DNA from: Paenibacillus sp. BK033
GTDB lineage: Bacteria > Bacillota > Bacilli > Paenibacillales > Paenibacillaceae
Reading direction: 5' to 3'
NCBI RefSeq assembly: GCF_004345425.1
Contig: NZ_SLVP01000003.1
Span: 512,393 to 576,392 of the forward strand
Length of the DNA stretch: 64,000 bases
Position numbers and translations under genes: made by a program. This document shows positions 1 to 9,285 of the stretch, piece after piece (positions within the stretch are counted from its first letter, which is position 1; each line of letters begins with the position of its first letter). The notes beneath the pieces are model-generated. The model saw nothing but the letters and a program-made list of their open reading frames with translations, did no database searches and was not told the DNA's origin.

Positions 1-18
1 GGATGATTGTCCGAGCAA

Positions 19-55
19 AAAAGAGGGAGTGCCGCTTATTGGCACTCCCTCTTTT
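19..55 (-). terminator. Rho-independent terminator of topB
   Basis: A 12-15 bp stem (left arm about 20-33, right arm 41-54) is followed, on the minus strand, by a run of six T. It lies directly downstream of the topB stop codon at 58-60. Confidence 0.85.
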
Positions 56-57
56 CG

Positions 58-2217
58 TTAGTCGTTATCTTGTTTATTCATTGCGGCTTTCAGCGCGTCG
101 GCGAGACTATTGGACAGCGATACATTATCGCTGTACTGCTCAATCATCTTCTTCTGCTGATGCTTGTTGATTCTTCCGCCTTGCTTGTCGCCCAGCATCT
201 CTATAACGTTGCACGGTCTGCACTGCGCGTATTTGCCTGCCTTGCCGTTATGAATTTCCATCTTCTTGTGGCATTGCGGACAGCGCTTATTGGACAACGC
301 AGGCTCCGCCTGGCGGCGGTAGCTGCATTCGCGGTCGGAGCAGACAAGCGATTTGCCCCGCTTGCCCTTCACTTCCATCAGCAGCTTGCCGCATTCCGGG
401 CAGCGCGAATGGGTCAAGTTATGCGGCTTGTATTCCTTCGTCTCATTCTTGACCGCCGTAACCCATTTGTCAGCCTGCTCCCGGATCCCCGCCATGAACC
501 GCTTGGCGTCTCCTTTGCCGTGCGCGATAAGCTCAAGCTCCCGCTCCCACTTCGCCGTCAGCTCCGGGCTGCGCAGCTCGTCGACAACCAGCTCGATCAG
601 CTGCTTGCCTTTGCCTGTCGGAACTAGACGGTTCTGGGTCCGCTCAATCGTATCGGTAGACAGCAGCTTCTCGATAATATCCGCGCGGGTGGCCGGCGTA
701 CCAAGCCCATGCTTCTCCATCTTCGAGAGCAAGGAGGCTTCCGTATAACGCGCCGGAGGGAGCGTGCGCAGCTCCTTCAGGCGGCTCTGCTTGACCGGAA
801 CGGCTTGTCCTTGGACAAGCGCCGGCAGCAGCTGCTCCGGCGTACTCTTGTCCTCGCCGCGGCCGTCCTCCTCTTCATCGTCCTCGTCCGCGGCAAATCT
901 GGCGTCGCTGCCGCCGTACAGCTCTTTCCAGCCGATATCCCTCTGGACTTTGCCCTTCGCATACAGCTTGTCTTGACCAACCGTCAGCACGACGCTTGTC
1001 TCGTCATACGTATACGGCGGGTAAAATAACGAAATAAAGCGCCGCACGATCAGATCGTACAGCTTGCGCTCGTCATTGCCGAGAGCCGATAAATTTACGT
1101 ATTCATCGGTCGGAATAATCGCATGGTGATCGCTGACCTTGCTGTCGTCCACGAAGCGTTTCGTCACGGTCAGCTGACCTCGGAGCAGCTTGCGGGCAAG
1201 CGGCGCATACGGCCCCACCGCAACGCTCTCCAGGCGTCCTTTAAGCGTTGGCACGATATCGCTCGACAAATAACGGGAGTCCGTACGCGGGTAAGTAACG
1301 AGCTTATGCTGCTCGTACAGCTTCTGCAGGACATTGGACGTCATTTTCGCAGAGAAACCGAGACGTTTGTTCGCTTCCCTCTGCAGCTCGGTCAAATCGA
1401 AAGCCTGCGGATGCGGCTCGGACTTCTGGGTTGTCCGAAGCTTGTCGACCTTGGCATTCTTCCCCTGCAGACGTGAGACTACGGCGTCCGCTTCGCTTCT
1501 GTCCCACACTCTGCCGTCATGATTGTCGTTCTGGCGCCACAGCGCCTGGAAGGCTCCGAGATCCGCCGAAACCGTCCAATACGGCTGCGATTGGAATTGG
1601 TTAATCTCCTTCTCCCGGTCGATCAGCGCGCCAAGCGTTGGCGTCTGCACGCGGCCTGCCGCAAGCTGGGCATTGTACTTCACCGTAAGCGCCCTCGTGA
1701 CGTTCAGGCCGATCAGCCAGTCCGCCTCCGCCCGGCAGACGGCCGATGCGTACAAATTGTTGTATTGCTGTCCAGGCTTAAGCGCCTTAAAACCGTCCTT
1801 GATCGCTTTGTCCGTCTGGGACGAAATCCACAGCCGCTTGAACGGTTTGCGCCAGTAAACCAGCTCCATAATCCACCGGGCTACCAGCTCGCCTTCCCTC
1901 CCCGCATCGGTTGCGATGATCAGCTCGCCGATATCCGGGCGCTTGCACAGCTGCGCAACCGCCTTGTATTGATGCGACGTCTCTCGCATCACCTTCAGGT
2001 TCATCTTTCCCGGAAGCAGAGGAAGGTCCTCCAGGTTCCAGGTTTTGTATTTCGGATCGTAATCCTCCGGCTCCGCAAGCGTCACCAGATGGCCAAGCGC
2101 CCAAGTGACCACGTAATTAGGGCCTTCCATATAGCTTTTATTTTTGCTGCCGCAGCCGAGAACGCGCGCAATTTCTTTTGCGACGCTTGGCTTTTCCGCA
2201 AGCACTAACGATTTCAT
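58..2217 (-). CDS. topB: DNA topoisomerase III (type IA)
   Basis: Relaxes and decatenates DNA by passing one strand through a transient single-strand break. The 719-residue protein starts with a TOPRIM domain (SLVLAEKPSVAKEIA; ATDAGREGE near residue 103-110), then LAAGRVQTPTLG. The catalytic tyrosine lies in LVTYPRTDSRY (Tyr about 309). The C-terminal part holds an acidic linker and two Cys-rich zinc-ribbon-like units (CPECGK...CSDREC and CPQCHK...CRPC). A start 10 codons upstream is open, but GGGAGAGGG sits 6-7 bases before the ATG at 2217, so that start is chosen. Monocistronic, ended by a strong terminator. Family assignment is secure. Confidence 0.95.
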   Translation of the reverse strand: MKSLVLAEKPSVAKEIARVLGCGSKNKSYMEGPNYVVTWALGHLVTLAEPEDYDPKYKTWNLEDLPLLPGKMNLKVMRETSHQYKAVAQLCKRPDIGELIIATDAGREGELVARWIMELVYWRKPFKRLWISSQTDKAIKDGFKALKPGQQYNNLYASAVCRAEADWLIGLNVTRALTVKYNAQLAAGRVQTPTLGALIDREKEINQFQSQPYWTVSADLGAFQALWRQNDNHDGRVWDRSEADAVVSRLQGKNAKVDKLRTTQKSEPHPQAFDLTELQREANKRLGFSAKMTSNVLQKLYEQHKLVTYPRTDSRYLSSDIVPTLKGRLESVAVGPYAPLARKLLRGQLTVTKRFVDDSKVSDHHAIIPTDEYVNLSALGNDERKLYDLIVRRFISLFYPPYTYDETSVVLTVGQDKLYAKGKVQRDIGWKELYGGSDARFAADEDDEEEDGRGEDKSTPEQLLPALVQGQAVPVKQSRLKELRTLPPARYTEASLLSKMEKHGLGTPATRADIIEKLLSTDTIERTQNRLVPTGKGKQLIELVVDELRSPELTAKWERELELIAHGKGDAKRFMAGIREQADKWVTAVKNETKEYKPHNLTHSRCPECGKLLMEVKGKRGKSLVCSDRECSYRRQAEPALSNKRCPQCHKKMEIHNGKAGKYAQCRPCNVIEMLGDKQGGRINKHQQKKMIEQYSDNVSLSNSLADALKAAMNKQDND

Positions 2218-2307
2218 TTCGAATCCCTCTCCCTGCCGTAAAATCATTGTACAAGTATACTAGAAAAACGGCGGCGAGACCATTGCCGGCCGCTCAATCC
2301 GCCTTAT

Positions 2308-2336
2308 TTTACCCGGCATTTGCGGTGTGATATAGT
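2308..2336 (+). promoter_or_regulatory. Predicted sigma-A promoter of the metallophosphoesterase gene
   Basis: TTTACC (2308-2313), a 17-base spacer and TATAGT (2331-2336) lie 52 bases before the GTG start. The -35 match is partial. Confidence 0.4.
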
Positions 2337-2387
2337 AGGTTCACGAGTTTAACGAAACTTATATGCGACAAGTAAGGAGATGTCCAA

Positions 2388-3545
2388 GTGAAAGCTAGAT
2401 TTATTCCCGTTATTACCGTCTTCCTCCTTGTATTTGCCCTGGTCAACTGGTACATCGGCTGGAATGGCTGGGTTTACCTGTCCACGCTGTTTGACCTCGA
2501 GCATGCCTGGCCGTATGGCATCATTGTCGGTATCCTCTCCTTCGCCTGGCTTATCGGACGGTTTGGACAGCATTCGGCTTCGCCGGTCCGGCAAGTCGCT
2601 TATTTCCTGAAATATATGGGCTCCTACTGGTTTGCCGTTATGGAATACGGCCTCCTCATTCTCCCTCTGGCGGATTTAGCCGTCTGGCTGCTGACGCTTG
2701 CTTCCGTTTCCTACAAAACAGCCGTTGCGTCCGTCGGCACGGTTACCTTCGTTCTATTGGCCTCGATCCTTATTCGGGGAGCTTGGAACGCCTGGACTCC
2801 GATTGTCCGCCGTTATGAGCTGACCGTTCCGAAGCAGGCCGGCGCTGTCCGGAAGCTCCGGATCGGAGTTGCCTCCGATATCCATCTGGGCACGGTAGTC
2901 GGCAACAAGCATCTTGGCCGCCTCATCAGCCACATGGAAGAGATGAAGCCGGATCTGATCCTGCTGCCCGGCGACGTTATTGACGACAGCATTGATCCGT
3001 TCATCAAGCGCAATATGGCGGCTACCATGAGCAAACTTAAGGCACCGCTTGGGATCTATGCCGTGCTGGGCAACCACGAATATATCGGCGGACACATTCA
3101 AGAGTACACCGCCCAGATGAAGGCGATCGGCATTCGAGTTCTTCTGGATGAAAATATTCTTGTTCAAGACAGCTTCTACATCGTTGGACGCAAAGATCTT
3201 GCTGCGCGTCATAGCGATCCGGAAGGCCGCTTACCGATCAGCGAACTGATTGCCGGTCTGGACAAAACCCGTCCGCTAATTATGATGGATCACCAGCCAT
3301 CCGATCTGGAGCAGGCTTCCGTGAACGGCATAGACTTATCCTTATCCGGTCATACCCACCGCGGGCAAATGGCGCCTAACCATCTGATCACCCGCCGGAT
3401 CTTCGAGCTCGATTGGGGCTATAAGCTGAAGGGCAATCTGCACGCCATCGTATCCTCCGGCTTCGGCTCTTGGGGCCCGCCGATCCGCCTTGGCAGCCGC
3501 TCCGAGATCATTCAGATCGATCTAATGTTTCAGCCGCAGCCTTAG
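2388..3545 (+). CDS. Membrane-anchored metallophosphoesterase (YkuE/YaeI-like)
   Basis: Predicted metal-dependent phosphoesterase of the calcineurin superfamily, 385 residues. The first ~130 residues contain about four hydrophobic segments (roughly 5-25, 42-58, 78-104, 115-130) that place it in the membrane. The catalytic domain follows with the ordered family motifs DIHLG (Asp164, His166), GDVIDD (about 195-200), GNHE and GHTHRGQ. The start is GTG at 2388 with AAGGAG 8-9 bases upstream. The family includes enzymes acting on lipid-linked phosphates; the substrate cannot be read from sequence. It stands alone between topB and a coiled-coil gene on the same strand. Confidence 0.85.
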   Translation: MKARFIPVITVFLLVFALVNWYIGWNGWVYLSTLFDLEHAWPYGIIVGILSFAWLIGRFGQHSASPVRQVAYFLKYMGSYWFAVMEYGLLILPLADLAVWLLTLASVSYKTAVASVGTVTFVLLASILIRGAWNAWTPIVRRYELTVPKQAGAVRKLRIGVASDIHLGTVVGNKHLGRLISHMEEMKPDLILLPGDVIDDSIDPFIKRNMAATMSKLKAPLGIYAVLGNHEYIGGHIQEYTAQMKAIGIRVLLDENILVQDSFYIVGRKDLAARHSDPEGRLPISELIAGLDKTRPLIMMDHQPSDLEQASVNGIDLSLSGHTHRGQMAPNHLITRRIFELDWGYKLKGNLHAIVSSGFGSWGPPIRLGSRSEIIQIDLMFQPQP

Positions 3546-3632
3546 ACCTGTGGGCAGGGAATGAAACTTATAAGTCCCCAACCTCGTATAGAGTCGCAAC
3601 CATCACCCTATTCCAGGAGGGAATTCCTACTT

Positions 3633-4577
3633 ATGACAAATTCTTTGTTTGATCGTTTGACGGAAGCCAAGGAACGCAAATACGAGCTTGAAAGAGCCAT
3701 CCGCAGACAGAGTCAATTCCGCTCCCGGTTAAACGAACTGGAACGGCAGATCATCCGTCTGGAGCTTGATCTGGAAGCCGAGCAGGCCGACGTCGATAAG
3801 CTTACGCGAATGACCTTGACGAATCTGTTTCACACGCTGCTTCGGAGCAAGGACGAACAGCTCGAAATGGAGCGGCAACAGGCGCTGGCCGCGGCGCTCA
3901 AGCTTACGGAGGCCAAGCAGGAGCTGGGCAAGCTGAAAGATGAGATTATGCAGGCCGGAATGGTGATTAGCGCCAATCACAGCGCTGAGCAGGATTATAA
4001 CCGGCTTCTAGCCGAGCAGGAACAATTCCTAAGAAGCATGCCAGACAAAGCCGCCGAGCTAATGGCCATGGAAAGCGAGATTGCAGCCCATCAGGTTACG
4101 GTACGCGAGTTGAATGAAGCCTTTACGGCCGGCAGAAGAGTGCTTGCCTCTCTGGAGCCGGCCATCGAAAGCCTCGACAAAGCCATCAACTGGGGCAACT
4201 GGGATACGTGGGGCAACGGCGGACTTATTTCTACCCATATTAAACACGAGCATATTGACGATGCCAAGTCCTCTATCGCGGCAGCCAACCATGAGCTGAA
4301 GAGCTTCCGGGATGAGCTGGCGGACCTGAAGCGCAGTCTCGATATCCAATTCGATATCAGCGGCCTGCTGAAGTTCGGAGACTATTGGTTCGACGGGCTG
4401 ATCACGGACTGGATCGTGCAGAAGAGGATCAAGGAGACGCAGGACCGCACCTGCGAAGCCGCGCATGAGGTCAGGACGGTAGTTAAAAAGCTGCAGGCGG
4501 AATATACAACCGCAGAGGCGGCGCTCAGCGGATTAAAGACAAAACGGATCTCATGGCTGGAACAGCAGCAAGCATGA
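3633..4577 (+). CDS. Hypothetical coiled-coil protein
   Basis: A 314-residue protein I do not recognise. No signal peptide or convincing membrane span. Residues about 5-175 and 230-310 are charged heptad-rich helices typical of long coiled coils. They are interrupted by a Trp/Gly-rich break near residue 190 (NWGNWDTWGNGG) followed by a short GDYWFDGLITDWIVQ segment. The layout suggests two antiparallel coils around a small globular hinge (inference). The ATG at 3633 is chosen because AGGAGG (3615-3620) sits 12 bases before it; an upstream in-frame ATG has no such site. Preceded by the phosphoesterase on the same strand (87-base gap) and convergent with the ABC permease. Confidence 0.7.
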   Translation: MTNSLFDRLTEAKERKYELERAIRRQSQFRSRLNELERQIIRLELDLEAEQADVDKLTRMTLTNLFHTLLRSKDEQLEMERQQALAAALKLTEAKQELGKLKDEIMQAGMVISANHSAEQDYNRLLAEQEQFLRSMPDKAAELMAMESEIAAHQVTVRELNEAFTAGRRVLASLEPAIESLDKAINWGNWDTWGNGGLISTHIKHEHIDDAKSSIAAANHELKSFRDELADLKRSLDIQFDISGLLKFGDYWFDGLITDWIVQKRIKETQDRTCEAAHEVRTVVKKLQAEYTTAEAALSGLKTKRISWLEQQQA

Positions 4578-4583
4578 GAAAAA

Positions 4584-4612
4584 AACGGCCGGCGCGTTAA
4601 GCGCTGGCCGTT
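4584..4612 (-). terminator. Terminator at the end of the ABC permease gene, overlapping its stop
   Basis: GC-rich stem (about 4585-4596 with 4601-4612) followed on the minus strand by seven T. It can also stop the convergent plus-strand transcript. Confidence 0.7.
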
Positions 4613-6525
4613 CCTCTATTCAATCCTTTGGAATAACTCATGCTTGCGAGCAGGAAGTAAATCGTCTGCATAACGACAAAGATGCCGATAATCACAAACG
4701 AATACAGCCATACGCTGGATCCCATCAATCCGTCCAGCGCCTTCATCGCGAACAGCGCATGGATGGTGCCAACCAGACAAGGCAGATAGAATATAATGCC
4801 AATCTGGGTCACCGTTATTTTCCGAATCTCCTGCCTTGTCATTCCGATCCGTTTCAACGCGTTGAACTGCGCCTGATCCTCCTGCAGCTCCGTAAACATC
4901 TTGAAGTAAATCAAGCTGCCCGATGCGATAAAGAACAGCAGACTGATAAACAAGCCGATAAACAGCGTAAGCTGGCTTGTTTCCTTCATATTGGCAAAGT
5001 TATCCGCGCGATTGCGATTGACCTGCCCTTCGAGGTCTTCCCGAATTTGCAGCTTCTTAATCGCCGGACCCGCGCTTTCCCAATCCTTCACTTCATAGCC
5101 GTACCAGACAAGCTGCTCGTTCTCCGGTACATTTGCAAGAAGCTTCTTATACTCCCCGTCCTCCACAATAATCGTCATCCAGTTGAAATCGGTCTGATTC
5201 ATGACACTGTCGGAAAGGGTTACCGATACGGCATAATCAATCGCTTTGCCCTGCACAGTCCCCTGAATCCGTTCAATAGGAGGGCTGAACGATCCCGGCA
5301 GCGCTACCGTATTCGGCTTAAGATGAATCGTCTTCTTCCCTTGCGCTTTCGCCAGACGGTTATAATCCGACTCCGAGATCATCATGGTGTCCGGGTTATA
5401 ATCGATATTGTTCCCGTTGCTCCGCGTCAGCTTAATATGAGTTACGCTGGCTCCGTTCACAATCTTTGCATCGGTAACGGGATGGCCGGCTTCGCGAAGA
5501 TGCGTCTTCAGCTCTTCCGGATCAATCACCTCATGGCTTTGGAGACCCTTCTCCATCACCGCAACCGCATAAGGATAGAACTGGTAAATCTGCTGTTTCG
5601 CGCTTACCTGCATCAAATAAAACGTTCCGGAGGCAGTCAGAATAACCGCGCTCATAATCGAGACCATAAACAGAATCCGCGCGTTATCCTTCAGCTTGTA
5701 GCCAAGCTGCGACAGAACCACCATATTCGTACGGTTATAAAAGAACGAATGGCGCCTCTGCAGGAAACGGATCAGCAGCACGCTGAACTGCGTGAACAGG
5801 AAATAAGTTCCCACCGTCACCGTTACGAGGATAAGCAGGGCCATATAAAAGAAATTAAAGGGATTCAACATAACCGCCATCGTGTATCCCGCGCCAAGGG
5901 ATACAAGCGCCAGTGCTACAAGCCAAGGCGAGAACAGCAGCATGCCTTTGGGCTTGCGGCCGGCCTTGAAGAGCTCCACCAGCTCGGCTTTGCCGATCCG
6001 GAGGGAAGTAAGAACGGCAATCGCGACAAACAGGACAAAGAACCCAAGACCGGTCATTCCAACCGCCTTCAGCGGAGCGGCAAACGGTATCGGGTCCGTT
6101 ACCTTCAGAAACACCGACAGGGCCATAAAGAACAGCTTGCTGAACAGCATCCCAAGCCCGATTCCAACGCCGATGGACAGAATAGCCAGGGCAATGCTTT
6201 CATAAATAACGAGCTTTCTCAGCTGCGCTTTGGTCATCCCGAATAAGGATAACAAGCCAAACTCCTGCTTGCGCGTTTTAAGGAAAGCCGAGTTGGAATA
6301 CAGAACAAACAGAAAGGAGAAGATTCCGATAATGTAAAGGCAGAAAAGCATCCCTCTTCTTACCTTTGCCGCCTGTTCAATATGTCCGTTTACGACATCC
6401 GGATGAAAAATAAACGATGAATACATATAGAAGATCAGTACGGAAAATACGCAGCTTAGGAAAAAGGCGCTGTACGAACGCCAGTTTCCCTTCATATTGC
6501 TAAGCGCGAGCGAACGGAACGTCAT
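4597..6525 (-). CDS. BceB-type ABC transporter permease (FtsX family)
   Basis: Permease of a Bce-type antimicrobial-peptide detoxification transporter, 642 residues. About ten hydrophobic helices are visible. An extracellular domain of some 220 residues (around 290-510) is inserted between helices 7 and 8, the hallmark of this subfamily and the likely sensor of peptide-lipid II complexes. The start at 6525 is set by GGGAGGTAA a few bases upstream; a longer in-frame start lacks a site. It overlaps the ATPase gene by 26 bases, so the two are translationally coupled. Family knowledge: BceAB also signals to the neighbouring BceS-type kinase. The exact peptide recognised is unknown. Confidence 0.9.
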   Translation of the reverse strand: MTFRSLALSNMKGNWRSYSAFFLSCVFSVLIFYMYSSFIFHPDVVNGHIEQAAKVRRGMLFCLYIIGIFSFLFVLYSNSAFLKTRKQEFGLLSLFGMTKAQLRKLVIYESIALAILSIGVGIGLGMLFSKLFFMALSVFLKVTDPIPFAAPLKAVGMTGLGFFVLFVAIAVLTSLRIGKAELVELFKAGRKPKGMLLFSPWLVALALVSLGAGYTMAVMLNPFNFFYMALLILVTVTVGTYFLFTQFSVLLIRFLQRRHSFFYNRTNMVVLSQLGYKLKDNARILFMVSIMSAVILTASGTFYLMQVSAKQQIYQFYPYAVAVMEKGLQSHEVIDPEELKTHLREAGHPVTDAKIVNGASVTHIKLTRSNGNNIDYNPDTMMISESDYNRLAKAQGKKTIHLKPNTVALPGSFSPPIERIQGTVQGKAIDYAVSVTLSDSVMNQTDFNWMTIIVEDGEYKKLLANVPENEQLVWYGYEVKDWESAGPAIKKLQIREDLEGQVNRNRADNFANMKETSQLTLFIGLFISLLFFIASGSLIYFKMFTELQEDQAQFNALKRIGMTRQEIRKITVTQIGIIFYLPCLVGTIHALFAMKALDGLMGSSVWLYSFVIIGIFVVMQTIYFLLASMSYSKGLNRGTASA

Positions 6526-7276
6526 CGAAATTACCTCCCAGTACACTCAAAGAATCCAGAATCTGCTGGAAGAACGCCTGGCGGTTCGCACCTCTCCGGA
6601 TTTCGCTGAACAGCTTGCCGTCCTTAATGAAGACGATGCGTTTGCAATAGCTTGCCGAGAACGGATCATGCGTAACCATCAGAACCGTTGCGCCAAGGCG
6701 CTCATTCATATCCTTGAGCGCGTCCATAACATCCTTCGCCGCTTTGGAATCGAGGTTGCCGGTGAGCTCGTCGGCAAGCACCAGCGCAGGCTGGTGAATG
6801 ATTGCCCGGGCAATAGCGGCGCGCTGCTTCTGTCCGCCGGACACCTCGTACGTCCGCTTGTCCAGGATACTGTCGATATTCAGCATAATCGCCAGCGGCT
6901 TCAGCTTCTCTTCGATAACGCGCGGCGCTGCGCCTTCAAGCACAAGCGGTAAAATAATATTTTCCTTAATCGTCATCGTATCAAGCAGGTTAAAGTCCTG
7001 AAACACGAAGCCCAGCTCTCTGCGGCGGAACAGCGCCAGCTTCTTGTCGCTCAGCTTGCCAGGCTGTACGCCGTTGATTTCCAGCTCGCCGGATGTCGGA
7101 CGGTCAATCGTAGCGAGCAGGTTGAGAAGCGTTGTTTTCCCGCTGCCCGAAGGGCCCATGACGCCAACAAACTCTCCCGCTTCAATGTTCAGATCGATAT
7201 CCTCAAGCGCCCGATAGGACATATTCCCTTTTGAATGATAGATCTTTCCAATCCCTTTCGTACGCAATACACTCAT
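6500..7276 (-). CDS. BceA-type ABC transporter ATP-binding protein
   Basis: ATPase partner of the downstream BceB-like permease, 258 residues. Walker A is GPSGSGKTT (about 41-49), the signature is VSGGQKQR, and Walker B is LVLADELTGNLD followed by the switch histidine in MVTHD. These are typical of the MacB/LolD/BceA class that pairs with FtsX-fold permeases. The 145-base gap upstream separates it from the kinase gene and contains a candidate response-regulator operator and a -10 element, so ATPase and permease are probably induced by their own two-component system. Confidence 0.93.
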   Translation of the reverse strand: MSVLRTKGIGKIYHSKGNMSYRALEDIDLNIEAGEFVGVMGPSGSGKTTLLNLLATIDRPTSGELEINGVQPGKLSDKKLALFRRRELGFVFQDFNLLDTMTIKENIILPLVLEGAAPRVIEEKLKPLAIMLNIDSILDKRTYEVSGGQKQRAAIARAIIHQPALVLADELTGNLDSKAAKDVMDALKDMNERLGATVLMVTHDPFSASYCKRIVFIKDGKLFSEIRRGANRQAFFQQILDSLSVLGGNFDDVPFARA

Positions 7277-7323
7277 CGTAACAGCCTCCCCAAGACTTGC
7301 TCATTTGTTTTGATTATGGACTC

Positions 7324-7329
7324 AGTATA
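7324..7329 (-). promoter_or_regulatory. Candidate -10 element of the BceAB-type operon
   Basis: On the minus strand TATACT occurs about 50 bases before the ATPase start, with only a poor -35 (TTGATA at 14 or GGGTTG at 17 bases). A weak -35 is expected for an activator-dependent promoter. Confidence 0.4.
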
Positions 7330-7385
7330 GCTCCATCCGCCCTTATCAACCCATCGATTTACCTTTCAATTGGAGGCTATGAATC

Positions 7386-7399
7386 TTACGATTTTGTCA
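7386..7399 (-). promoter_or_regulatory. Candidate BceR-type operator upstream of the ABC transporter operon
   Basis: The minus strand reads TGACA-AAAT-CGTAA, matching the BceR-like consensus TNACA-N4-TGTAA at all but one position. It lies 110 bases upstream of the ATPase start and just upstream of the candidate -10, in the place expected for an activator. Confidence 0.5.
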
Positions 7400-7421
7400 T
7401 GTTTCGCTCGCATCGGCGAAT

Positions 7422-8480
7422 TTAACGCAACAAATGGATCCCTTCGGGACGGAACACAACCGTAACCTTCGTACCGGAACCAACCTCTGATTCGGCATAC
7501 AGCTCGTGACCGAGACGGCCGCATACCTGCTTGGCCAAATAAAGCCCCATCCCCGTTGACTCCTCAACCGAACGGCCATTCTCTCCGGTGAAAAACGGGT
7601 CAAAAACCCTTGGCAGATCATGCGCCTCGATTCCGATTCCTTCATCTATAACTGACATCCTGACGGCGCTTAAATCCGGCTCCTGCTCGATGCTGACGAT
7701 CAGCTTCTTTGAGCCCGGCTTGCGCTTCGAGTATTTGATCGCATTGCCGATCAGCTGATTCAAAATAAACGTCAGCCATTTCTCATCGGTCTCCACAACC
7801 GCCTCTCCGTCTATTCTCGGATATATAGCATGCCGTATGCAGAGCTGCTTGTGGGCGTTTATTACGCTGCGGGCCGCTTCGTGAAGCGCCACCGAACGGG
7901 GATGCAGATCAAATTCGATTTTGTCGAGCCTCGCCGTATGCAGCATCATATCGAGCCCTCTTGTCATCCTGCCGGTCTCCTCGCGGATGCTTTGCAGTCT
8001 TTCGGAATGGGCGGGCGGAACATCCCGCTCCTGCAGCGCTTCCTGGACAAGCAGATCAATGACCGAGACGGGAGTCTTCATATGGTGAACCCATTGCAGA
8101 ACGAAATGATTATGCTGCTCCTGCTGCCGGCGGTACTGACTGAGATCCGTCAAATAGGCGCCGTATTGCGCAGCCAACAGCTTCTGCACGGCAAGCTGCT
8201 CTTTGGTGACGCCGGAGGATACCACCATCGAAGCATTGAGCTCCGTTCCGTGTTCAATCGCATCCTGAAGCTGCTTGTAATAGCCGCGCTGACGAAGGTA
8301 GTCAACGGCCAGTCCAATAATCAGCAGGAAAACCGCAAGCTCGGCGTAATAATAGACAAGCCCCGCGTCCGCTCTCTCGTAACGAAGCTTATCGAGAGAA
8401 AACATCGCGCACGCCATGAAGGAGCCTGTCAGGTAGGTTGCGATCAGAACTTTCCGATCCCAAAGATAAGCACGGATCAT
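7422..8480 (-). CDS. BceS-type intramembrane-sensing histidine kinase
   Basis: Sensor kinase, 352 residues. Two closely spaced N-terminal helices (about 10-28 and 38-60) have almost no extracellular loop, as in intramembrane-sensing kinases that depend on a BceAB transporter for stimulus detection. The phospho-acceptor is in WVHHMKTPVSV (His about 133), the N box in NQLIGNAIKYS, and the G box in DEGIGIEAHDLPRVFDPFF. Its start codon overlaps the regulator stop by four bases (ATGA). It presumably phosphorylates the adjacent OmpR-type regulator. Confidence 0.92.
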   Translation of the reverse strand: MIRAYLWDRKVLIATYLTGSFMACAMFSLDKLRYERADAGLVYYYAELAVFLLIIGLAVDYLRQRGYYKQLQDAIEHGTELNASMVVSSGVTKEQLAVQKLLAAQYGAYLTDLSQYRRQQEQHNHFVLQWVHHMKTPVSVIDLLVQEALQERDVPPAHSERLQSIREETGRMTRGLDMMLHTARLDKIEFDLHPRSVALHEAARSVINAHKQLCIRHAIYPRIDGEAVVETDEKWLTFILNQLIGNAIKYSKRKPGSKKLIVSIEQEPDLSAVRMSVIDEGIGIEAHDLPRVFDPFFTGENGRSVEESTGMGLYLAKQVCGRLGHELYAESEVGSGTKVTVVFRPEGIHLLR

Positions 8481-9199
8481 GCTTTGGCCTCCTGCAGCGC
8501 TTCGGCGCTCAGCCGGTAGCCTTGTCCCCGGACCGTCTCAATCGCTTTTAGAATGCCGATCTCTTCGAGCTTCTTGCGCAGCCGGGTGACATTAACGGTT
8601 AACGTATTGTCGTCCACAAACTGAACATCATCCCATAATGCCTCAAGCAGCTGCTCCCTTGCCACAATCTCATCGGGCCTCTTCATGAAAGCCTCGGCCA
8701 GCAGCCGTTCGTTCTTCGTCAGCTCCGTCCGCTCTCCCTGCCATTCCAGCTCGTTGCGGCTAAGATTAAGGCGCAGTCCCTTCAATTCGAGCTCGGCGGA
8801 TGCCGCCGCCGAAGCGGCCGAAGCCGCGGCATATTCCCCGTATGCCCGGCGCAAAGCTCCCTTTACCTTCGCGAGCAGCAAATCCAGATGAATAGGCTTC
8901 GAAAGATAGTCGTCTCCGCCATTTTCAATAGCCATCACCTGATCCATCTCTCCTTCGCGGGCTGAGATAAACAGAATCGGGACGTTAGACCTTGTCCGGA
9001 TTTGCCTGCACCAATAAAAGCCGTCGAAATACGGCAGATTGATGTCGAGCAGAACCAGATGCGGATCATACGACGCAAACTCCGCCAGCAAATCCTTGAA
9101 GTCAGCAGCCCTCTTCGCTTCAAATCCGTATTTCTCCATGGTTGATTTCAGTATTGCTCCTATTTTGTCATCGTCTTCGATGATGAATATCCGATACAT
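8477..9199 (-). CDS. BceR-type response regulator (OmpR/PhoB family)
   Basis: Two-domain DNA-binding regulator of 240 residues. The receiver domain (about 1-115) has the phosphorylation site in LVLLDINLPYFDG (Asp about 52), and the C-terminal winged helix runs from about 140 to 235. An unusual Ala/Ser run (about 118-135) links the domains. The start MYRIF at 9199 is supported by GGGGAGGAAT 6-7 bases upstream; an upstream in-frame start is less well placed. First gene of the kinase-regulator pair, and predicted to activate the downstream ABC genes through the site at 7386-7399. Confidence 0.92.
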   Translation of the reverse strand: MYRIFIIEDDDKIGAILKSTMEKYGFEAKRAADFKDLLAEFASYDPHLVLLDINLPYFDGFYWCRQIRTRSNVPILFISAREGEMDQVMAIENGGDDYLSKPIHLDLLLAKVKGALRRAYGEYAAASAASAAASAELELKGLRLNLSRNELEWQGERTELTKNERLLAEAFMKRPDEIVAREQLLEALWDDVQFVDDNTLTVNVTRLRKKLEEIGILKAIETVRGQGYRLSAEALQEAKA

Positions 9200-9267
9200 G
9201 CCGGCATTCCTCCCCATTGTCATTTTAGGATAGCAATTTCGCCAGTCCCATTCAACCTAGGTCTTTC

Positions 9268-9285
9268 TTCACAAAATCATTACAA
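9268..9285 (+). promoter_or_regulatory. Possible PhoP (Pho) box ahead of the phosphate locus
   Basis: TTCACA (9268-9273) and TTACAA (9280-9285) form a direct repeat of the TT(A/C/T)ACA type with a 6-base gap. A further TTCAAC lies at 9251. The second repeat coincides with the -35 of a possible promoter whose TAATAT -10 is at 9302-9307. A full Pho box normally has four repeats, so this is suggestive only. Confidence 0.35.

Noticed and set aside
4759..6246. Long open frame (495 codons) opposite the ABC permease gene
   Set aside because: Exact antisense shadow of a well-supported permease; composition is rich in His/Arg/Asn and no ribosome site or family motif is present.
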